Shown: positions 58,838 through 64,000 of the stretch, one piece after another
How positions within the stretch are numbered: the stretch's first letter is position 1
Layout of the letters: each line of letters begins with the position of its first letter
Source of the DNA: Variovorax paradoxus B4
Lineage (GTDB): Bacteria > Pseudomonadota > Gammaproteobacteria > Burkholderiales > Burkholderiaceae_C
Direction of reading: 5' to 3'
Assembly (NCBI RefSeq): GCF_000463015.1
Contig: NC_022247.1
Location: 3,224,001-3,288,000 of the forward strand
DNA: 64,000 nucleotides
Notes under the pieces: generated by a model
The model's database searches: none
Told to the model about the DNA's origin: nothing
What the model saw: only the letters and a program-made list of their open reading frames with translations
Made by a program: the position numbers and the translations under genes

Positions 58838-59521
58838 ATGCGCTTCGCCATCGCCGCTTCGCTCTGCATCCTGCTCTTGTCTCCCCCGGCCTCGCACGCC
58901 GAGCCCGACAAGCGCGACTTCTCGCCCGCCGAACGCCTGCTGTTCATGACGCCGCAGCTCAAGGACCTGCAGGCGCCCATGCTGCTGCGCTACACCTTCG
59001 GCAAGACCGGCAGCTTCGAGGAAGCGTTTGCCGACAGCGTGACCGTAGCCCTGAGCGCCAAGGACGACGGCCGCTGCTGCGATGCCAAGGGCGTGTTCCT
59101 GAGCGGCGCGCGCAAGCTGCCGGTGCCCGACGTGCCGGCCGCCGACGGCAATCCCGTCATCCTCTACTTCCTCGAGCACGACGTGCGCGAGATGAAGCGC
59201 CTCACGCGCGGCTCCGAATACCACTTTCGCAAGCGCATCCGCATGGGGATCTACCAGGGCGCCGAAGTGCGCGACGTGTCGCTGCGCTACCAGGGCCGGG
59301 CCATCAAGGGCAAGGAAATCGTCTTCAGCCCCTTCCTGGACGACCCGAACCGGCCGAAGTACGAAAAGTTCGCGACGAAGAGCTACCGCTTCACGCTGTC
59401 CGACGCGGTGCCGGGCGGCGTCTACGGCATACGCACCTCCATTCCGGGCGAAAGCGCCGCGGCCCAGCCCCTGCTCGTCGAGGAACTCCTGATCGACGGG
59501 GCCAAGGCGCCGGCGCGCTAG
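58838..59521 (+). CDS. Exported protein of unknown function in xox cluster
   Basis: A 227-residue protein with a signal peptide (MRFAIAASLCILLLSPPASH). The mature part is mixed in composition, with a vicinal Cys pair in DDGRCCDAKG, a basic stretch RLTRGSEYHFRKRIRMG and an all-beta-looking C-terminal half ending PLLVEELLIDGAKAP. I recognise no family. The ATG at 58838 is preferred over an upstream TTG at 58823 because it starts the signal peptide. It lies between xoxJ and another small exported protein, so a periplasmic role with XoxF is likely but unproven. Confidence 0.75.
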   Translation: MRFAIAASLCILLLSPPASHAEPDKRDFSPAERLLFMTPQLKDLQAPMLLRYTFGKTGSFEEAFADSVTVALSAKDDGRCCDAKGVFLSGARKLPVPDVPAADGNPVILYFLEHDVREMKRLTRGSEYHFRKRIRMGIYQGAEVRDVSLRYQGRAIKGKEIVFSPFLDDPNRPKYEKFATKSYRFTLSDAVPGGVYGIRTSIPGESAAAQPLLVEELLIDGAKAPAR

Positions 59522-59552
59522 CGCCGCCTCTCACGAAATTCCAGCGAACGCC

Positions 59553-59924
59553 ATGAAAAAAACAGTCCGCCTTCTTTGTTGTCTTCTCGGCCTGCCGATG
59601 GCCGTGCATGGCGCGCCGCGCGCGAACGACTTTCCCACCGTGGACCGCGTGCTGTACGTGCAGGAATGCATCGCCGCGCATCCTGACGCCGGCCACTTCG
59701 AGATGACGAACAAGTGCTCCTGCGCGCTCGACGCGCTCGCCAGGGAAGTGAAGTACGACGAGTATGTGCAGCTGAGCACCGCCGCCAAGGCCACCACCAT
59801 CGGCGGCGAGCGCGGCGGCTACATCCGCGACTCGGAAAAGCTGCAGGCCGACATCAAGCGCTACAAGGCGCTCCAGGCCAAGGTGACCAAGGGCTGCTTC
59901 ATCGGTCCTCCCACCGCGCGCTGA
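59553..59924 (+). CDS. Small exported Cys-containing protein in xox cluster
   Basis: A 123-residue protein with a signal peptide (MKKTVRLLCCLLGLPMAVHG). The mature part of about 100 residues has Cys residues in VQECIAAHPD, NKCSCALDALA and KGCFIGP, four in all, which could form two disulfides. It is mostly helical by composition (ALDALAREVKYDEYVQLSTA). No family is recognised. It starts 31 bases after its neighbour and fits the same operon. Confidence 0.75.
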   Translation: MKKTVRLLCCLLGLPMAVHGAPRANDFPTVDRVLYVQECIAAHPDAGHFEMTNKCSCALDALAREVKYDEYVQLSTAAKATTIGGERGGYIRDSEKLQADIKRYKALQAKVTKGCFIGPPTAR

Positions 59925-59946
59925 GCCGCATCCCGGGCAGACCGTC

Positions 59947-60927
59947 ATGACGGGTATCGCAACACCTGTGCACGCCGGGGTTGCCGCGATGCTGCTGTGC
60001 ACCTCGGCCTGGGCCTCGCCGTTCGCCTACATCACCAACCAGGGCAGCCACGACGTGTCGGTGATCGACCTTGCCTCGCAACAGGTGGTGGCCACCGTTC
60101 CCGTGGGCCGGTCGCCGGCCGGGGTGGTGGCGTCCAGCCGCGCCGGCCGGGCCTTCGTCTCCAACCCCGACAGCAAGACCATCTCGGTCATCGACATGCG
60201 ACAGCAGAAGGTCGTGAACACGCTGTCGGCCGGCGACGGGCCGGTGGGCATCGACATCTCGGCAGACGGCAGGCGCCTGTACGTGGCCGACTGGTACAGC
60301 AACCGGCTGCTGGTGTACGACGCGCATGCCGGCGATGCCTCGAAGTTCCTGGCCTCGATCGCGGTCGGCCGCGCGCCCGCCGGCGTGGCTGCGCATCCCG
60401 ACGGCACCACCGTTTTCGTGGCCGAGCGCGACGACGACAGCGTGGCCGTGGTCGACACCGCCTCGCGCCGGGTGCTGGCGCGCGTGCGCGTCGGCAGCCA
60501 TCCGTTCGCGCTGTTCTACGACGCCCCTCGCTCGCGGCTCTATGCGCTCAACGTGCAGAGCAACGATGTCTCGGTGGTCGACATGCGCGATGCGCGCCGG
60601 CCGGCCGTCATCGCCACCGTGAAGGTGGGCAAGGCCCCCTACGGCGCGGCGCTGGCACAGGGCGGTGCACTGCTCTACGTGACCAACCAGCACGAAGACT
60701 CAGTCAGCGTGATCGACGCCGCCTCGCTGAAGGTGCTGCGCACCCTCCCCGGCTTCGCCTACCCCGAAGGCATTGCCGCGCATGGCGACCGCGTCTACGT
60801 CGTGAACTGGATGGACGACAACGTGCAGGTGCTGGACGCCGCGAGCGGGCAGAAGCTCAAGACCATTGCCACGGGGCAGAACAGCCGTGGGTTCGGCGCC
60901 TTCATCGGCGCGCCGATCGAGCCCTGA
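59947..60927 (+). CDS. YVTN-type beta-propeller protein (second in window)
   Basis: A 326-residue periplasmic propeller. The repeated blades read ITNQGSHDVSVIDLASQQVV, VSNPDSKTISVIDMRQQKVV and VTNQHEDSVSVIDAASLKVL, with PVGRSPAGV-type turns between. The signal peptide is short (AGVAAMLLCTSAWASP). It resembles the 53318-54313 protein in fold and setting but lies on the other side of xoxF. It may bind or shield a partner in the methanol oxidation complex. The ATG at 59947 has no strong ribosome site. Confidence 0.88.
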   Translation: MTGIATPVHAGVAAMLLCTSAWASPFAYITNQGSHDVSVIDLASQQVVATVPVGRSPAGVVASSRAGRAFVSNPDSKTISVIDMRQQKVVNTLSAGDGPVGIDISADGRRLYVADWYSNRLLVYDAHAGDASKFLASIAVGRAPAGVAAHPDGTTVFVAERDDDSVAVVDTASRRVLARVRVGSHPFALFYDAPRSRLYALNVQSNDVSVVDMRDARRPAVIATVKVGKAPYGAALAQGGALLYVTNQHEDSVSVIDAASLKVLRTLPGFAYPEGIAAHGDRVYVVNWMDDNVQVLDAASGQKLKTIATGQNSRGFGAFIGAPIEP

Positions 60928-60975
60928 CGTATTTTTCTGGATCGACTTTTTCTTCACCTCATCACGGACCTTTCC

Positions 60976-61521
60976 ATGCTGACACACCCTTCCGGCCGAC
61001 GGGCCCTCTGCGTTCTTCTCGCATCGATCCTGCTTGCCGCATCGGCCCCGAGCCAGGCCCACGGACCCACGCGCCAGAAGGTGAGCGAAAAAGTCACCAT
61101 CGAGGCCCCGGCCGACGCCGTGTGGGCAAAGATCAAGAACTTCAACGCGCTGAAGGACTGGCATCCGGCGGTGGCCGACAGCCCGGCCGACAAGGGCAAT
61201 GCCGAAGGTTCGGTCAGGACCATCAAGCTCAAGGGCGGCGGCACGCTGGTCGAGACGCTCGAGGGCTACGACGACGCGAAGATGAAATACAACTACCGCG
61301 CCAAGGACGGCGGCGCGCTGCCGGTCACCAACTACACCTCCACCCTCACCGTGGTGGCCGATGGCGGCAAGTCTGTCGTCGAGTGGCGCGGCGCCTTCTA
61401 CCGCGGCTACCCCAACAACGATCCGCCGCCGGACCAGAACGACGAAGCCGCGATCAAGGCCGTGACCGGCGTCTACCGCGACGGGCTCGCCCACCTCAAG
61501 AAGATGATGGAGTCGAAGTAG
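60976..61521 (+). CDS. mxaD: MxaD-like exported SRPBCC protein
   Basis: A 181-residue exported protein. A signal peptide (LLASILLAASAPSQAHG) precedes an SRPBCC fold: VSEKVTIEAPADAVWAKIKN, FNALKDWHPAVADSPAD and the long C-terminal helix AVTGVYRDGLAHLKKMMES. MxaD proteins of this type are encoded in methanol-oxidation clusters and are reported to aid electron transfer between dehydrogenase and cytochrome. It lies 48 bases after the propeller gene. Confidence 0.88.
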   Translation: MLTHPSGRRALCVLLASILLAASAPSQAHGPTRQKVSEKVTIEAPADAVWAKIKNFNALKDWHPAVADSPADKGNAEGSVRTIKLKGGGTLVETLEGYDDAKMKYNYRAKDGGALPVTNYTSTLTVVADGGKSVVEWRGAFYRGYPNNDPPPDQNDEAAIKAVTGVYRDGLAHLKKMMESK

Positions 61522-61546
61522 CCCGGGCATCGGACACAAGCACACC

Positions 61547-62566
61547 ATGGGCACCGAAGAACAACTCGAAGACTGGCGCCGCCTCGCGCTGCGCGTCGAA
61601 AGCGAAGTCGCGAACGCGGTGATCGGCCAGACCGAGACGATCCGCCTCATCAACGTGGCGCTGTTCGCACGCGGCCACGTGCTGCTCGAGGGCGACGTGG
61701 GCGTCGGCAAGACCACGGTGCTGCGCGCCTTCTCCCGCGCCATCGGCGGCGACTTCGAGCGCGTGGAGGGCACGGTCGACCTGATGCCCGGCGATCTGGT
61801 CTATCACACCTACGTGGATGCCGAAGGCCGGCCGCGCATCGACCCCGGGCCGCTGCTGCGACACGGCGAGCGCCTGGTCACCTTCTTCTTCAACGAGATC
61901 AACCGGGCCCGGCCGCAGGTGCAGTCGCTGCTCTTGCGCGCGATGGCCGAGCGCACGGTGTCGGCCTTCGACCGGGAGTACAGCTTTCCGCACATGACGG
62001 TGTTCGCCGACCGCAACAAGGTCGAGCGCGAAGAGACCTTCGAGCTGGCTTCGGCGGCGCGCGACCGCTTCATGTTCGAGCTGAACATGCCCAAGCCCAG
62101 CGACCGCGGCATCCGCCAGTCGCTGGTGTTCGACACCGCGTACCACGATACCGAAGGCCTGATCGACAAGGTGGCGCCGGCCATCCTGCCCTGGGACCGG
62201 CTCAACGCCATCGCCGCGCAGGTGCAGCGCAGCGTGCGCGCCAGCGAGACCATCGAACGCTATGTGCTCGACGTGTGGGAGGCCACCGAGGCGCCGCAGA
62301 AGTTCGGCATCCGGCTCGATGGCGTGGATATGGACCGCCTGATCCTGGCCGGCGCCAGCCCGCGCGGCATGAGCGCGCTGCTGCGCGCGGCGCGCACGGT
62401 GGCCTGGCTCGAAGGCCGCTCGCACCTGGAGCCCGCCGATCTCGCCGCGGTGCTGCCCTCGGTGCTTGGGCACCGCGTCTTCTTCACGCCGGTCTACGAA
62501 CTGCGCCGGGCGGAACTCTCGGAGGCGCTGGTGACGCAGATCATGGACAAGATCGCCGCGCCATAA
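61547..62566 (+). CDS. mxaR: MoxR-type AAA ATPase (MxaR-like)
   Basis: A 339-residue MoxR-family ATPase. Walker A is GDVGVGKT (49-56), with GTVDLMPGDLVYHTYV and the Walker B/sensor block FFFNEINRARPQVQSLLL. MoxR ATPases act as chaperones with DUF58 partners; in methanol clusters MxaR, MxaS and related proteins help insert the metal into the dehydrogenase. Here the dehydrogenase is XoxF, so the metal would be a lanthanide. A repeat element separates it from mxaS. Confidence 0.9.
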   Translation: MGTEEQLEDWRRLALRVESEVANAVIGQTETIRLINVALFARGHVLLEGDVGVGKTTVLRAFSRAIGGDFERVEGTVDLMPGDLVYHTYVDAEGRPRIDPGPLLRHGERLVTFFFNEINRARPQVQSLLLRAMAERTVSAFDREYSFPHMTVFADRNKVEREETFELASAARDRFMFELNMPKPSDRGIRQSLVFDTAYHDTEGLIDKVAPAILPWDRLNAIAAQVQRSVRASETIERYVLDVWEATEAPQKFGIRLDGVDMDRLILAGASPRGMSALLRAARTVAWLEGRSHLEPADLAAVLPSVLGHRVFFTPVYELRRAELSEALVTQIMDKIAAP

Positions 62567-62572
62567 GATGAA

Positions 62573-62651
62573 CGCCCCCCGAAGCGCCTTCGGCGCCTCC
62601 CCCCACTGGGGGCGCACCCACGCGGCCCGGCAAAGCCGGTTCCGCGGGTGC
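62573..62651 (+). repeat. GC-rich intergenic repeat, copy 2
   Basis: Same family as 20910-20999, in the opposite orientation in the window: CCCCCCACTGGGGGCGC, then GGCCCGGCAAAGCCGGTTCC and CGGGTG. It occupies the front of the 152-base gap between mxaR and mxaS, and stem-loops are possible at both cores. Remaining bases to 62718 are GC-rich and hold no gene. Confidence 0.75.
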
Positions 62652-62718
62652 ACGCGTCTGTGGGGCACGCAGGCCTTCCTCGGGGCGACCCGGCGGAACG
62701 CCAAGGCCTGTTGACACC

Positions 62719-63594
62719 ATGCAGAGAGTCGACGAATTCCACTACCAGCTGCCGCGCCGCTTCGGCGGCTGGCGCCCGGGTGCGCAGCGCGGGCTGAGCC
62801 AGGGCAGCGGGCAGGAATTCGCCGCGCACCGGCGGCTGTTCGATCATCCCGACCCGCGCCGCATCGACCTGCGCGCCAGCGTGCGCGAGGGCCGCGGCGA
62901 CTGGCTGGTGCGCATCCACCGGCTGCGCGTGGCGATTCCGGTGCACGTGGTGGTCGACGTGTCGGCCTCGATGCATTTCGGCGCCGAGCGCCGCAAGCTC
63001 GACGTGGTGGCCGACCTGGTCGAGGCGCTGGGCTACAGCGCCTTTCGCGCCGGCGACACGGTCGGCCTGCTGGCCTTCGACCAGCGCGAGCGCCAGGACC
63101 TCTTCGTACCCGCGCGCCACAGCCGCGGCAACGGCAGCCTGATGGCGCGGATGCTGCGCGACTGCCGCGCGGCCACGGGCCCGGCGCCCGCGCATGACAG
63201 CGCGCTGGCGGGCCTGCGGCGCGCCACCGAACGCCTGGTGGGCCGCGGCGGGCTGGTGTTTCTCGCTTCCGACTTTCACTGGCCGATCGCCGCGCTCGGC
63301 GAGCTGCTCGAGCAATTCTCGCCCGCCTGCGTCGTTCCGCTGGTGGTCTGGGATCCGGCCGAGATCGAACCGCCCGACGCCCGCGCGCTGGTCGCTCTGC
63401 GCGACGCCGAAACCGGCGCCCGGCGCAGCCTGTGGATGCGCGAGTCGCTGCGCACACGGTGGCGCGAGTCGGTCGCGGCGCGGCGCGCCGAACTCACCGC
63501 CTTGTTCGACGCGCACGGCATGCCACCCTTTCACCTGCACGGCCGATTCGACGCCGAGGCACTCACGCGCTATTTCCTGGAGACGGCGACATGA
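62719..63594 (+). CDS. mxaS: DUF58 protein (MxaS-like)
   Basis: A 291-residue DUF58-family protein with a von Willebrand A-like core. The metal-ion-dependent adhesion motif is VVVDVSASMHFG (D80, S82, S84). The N-terminal DUF58 box has GQEFAAHRRLFDHPDPRRID, a variant of the usual SGxHxSxxRG region. MxaS partners the MoxR ATPase MxaR. It has no membrane helix. Its stop overlaps the next start as ATGA. Confidence 0.88.
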   Translation: MQRVDEFHYQLPRRFGGWRPGAQRGLSQGSGQEFAAHRRLFDHPDPRRIDLRASVREGRGDWLVRIHRLRVAIPVHVVVDVSASMHFGAERRKLDVVADLVEALGYSAFRAGDTVGLLAFDQRERQDLFVPARHSRGNGSLMARMLRDCRAATGPAPAHDSALAGLRRATERLVGRGGLVFLASDFHWPIAALGELLEQFSPACVVPLVVWDPAEIEPPDARALVALRDAETGARRSLWMRESLRTRWRESVAARRAELTALFDAHGMPPFHLHGRFDAEALTRYFLETAT

Positions 63595-64000
63595 GAGCGC
63601 AGCGCCGGGTCCACACCGCGGTGCTGATGCTGGCGCTGGCCGCAGCGCCCGCCGGGCTCGCGCTCGCCGCCGAGCCCGCGAATCCCGCGGCAGCCGCTGC
63701 GGTCGCCATCGAGCAGCCGCGCAGCTTCGGCCACGTGCTCGGCGATGTGCTCACGCAGCGCGTGCTGCTCGAGCAGCAAGGCCGGCCGCTCGAGCCCGGC
63801 GCACTGCCCGCAGCGGCGCGCATCGATCTCTGGCTCGAACGCAGGCCATCGCGCATCGAGATCGATGCAGAGGGAAGGCGCTGGCTCGCCATCGAATACC
63901 AGCTCATCAATGCGCCGCGCGCACTGACTGCCATCTCGCTGCCGGCCCTGACGATCGCGACCACGCCGGGCCCGGCGATCGCGCTGCCCGCATGGCCGGT
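63591..64000 (+). CDS. mxaA: MxaA-like exported protein, cut by window end
   Basis: The first 136 or so codons of a protein with a signal peptide (TAVLMLALAAAPAGLALAAE). The following SFGHVLGDVLTQRVLLEQQG and AARIDLWLERRPSRIEID match MxaA, a periplasmic/membrane protein needed for metal insertion in methanol dehydrogenase. The frame is open to the last base. Starting at 63591 it overlaps mxaS by ATGA. mxaC, mxaK and mxaL would be expected to follow. Confidence 0.8.
   Translation, partial: MRAQRRVHTAVLMLALAAAPAGLALAAEPANPAAAAAVAIEQPRSFGHVLGDVLTQRVLLEQQGRPLEPGALPAAARIDLWLERRPSRIEIDAEGRRWLAIEYQLINAPRALTAISLPALTIATTPGPAIALPAWP

Overview
The window is high-GC DNA from a proteobacterium, most likely a Variovorax-like member of the Comamonadaceae (Betaproteobacteria). 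The basis is inference from gene content: several Bug-type tripartite tricarboxylate transporter proteins, a Liv-type ABC system, red-type (form IC) RuBisCO with CbbX, a Ralstonia-style fdsGBACD formate dehydrogenase, and GC-rich intergenic repeats of a kind common in that family. Genes are tightly packed, many joined by 4-base ATGA or GTGA stop/start overlaps. No tRNA, rRNA, CRISPR array, insertion sequence or prophage was seen.

Layout. 1-1043: end of hemH. 1025-8867 (minus strand): an apparent operon of livK-like binding protein, secreted type-2 polyhydroxyalkanoate depolymerase, livG, livF, livH, livM, alpha/beta hydrolase and a DUF1993 protein. It is preceded by a good sigma-54 promoter and an upstream inverted repeat, and next to it lies a PAS-AAA-Fis sigma-54 activator (9334-10878). 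11036-17587: TetR/CerR-type repressor with an RND efflux operon. 17773-18699: a peptidoglycan-binding/CHAP-like hydrolase. 18778-24189: tctCBA tricarboxylate uptake genes (minus) divergent from a tctDE-like two-component pair (plus). 24194-28115: an Hsp15-like S4 protein, a PPK2 polyphosphate kinase, a lipoprotein and an ABC exporter.

28158-64000 reads as one C1/autotrophy island. It holds fdsR divergent from fdsGBACD (formate to CO2, giving NADH); a Calvin-cycle operon cbbL-S-X-Y-E-Z-F-P-T-K-A on the minus strand, divergent from cbbR, with two sigma-70-type promoters sharing one inverted repeat; a minus-strand operon resembling lanthanide-uptake clusters (ABC ATPase, beta-propeller, binding protein, permease, an extra Bug-type protein and a TonB-dependent receptor); and, divergent from that, xoxF (lanthanide-type methanol dehydrogenase), xoxG, xoxJ, two exported proteins of unknown function, a second beta-propeller, and mxaD-, mxaR-, mxaS- and mxaA-like genes running off the window end.

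Together these support a model of lanthanide uptake feeding XoxF, methanol oxidised to formaldehyde, formate oxidised by Fds, and the CO2 fixed by the Calvin cycle. The formaldehyde-to-formate step, PQQ biosynthesis and cbbG (glyceraldehyde-3-phosphate dehydrogenase) are not in the window. The permease gene of the lanthanide-type cluster has an apparent single-base deletion near its 3' end.
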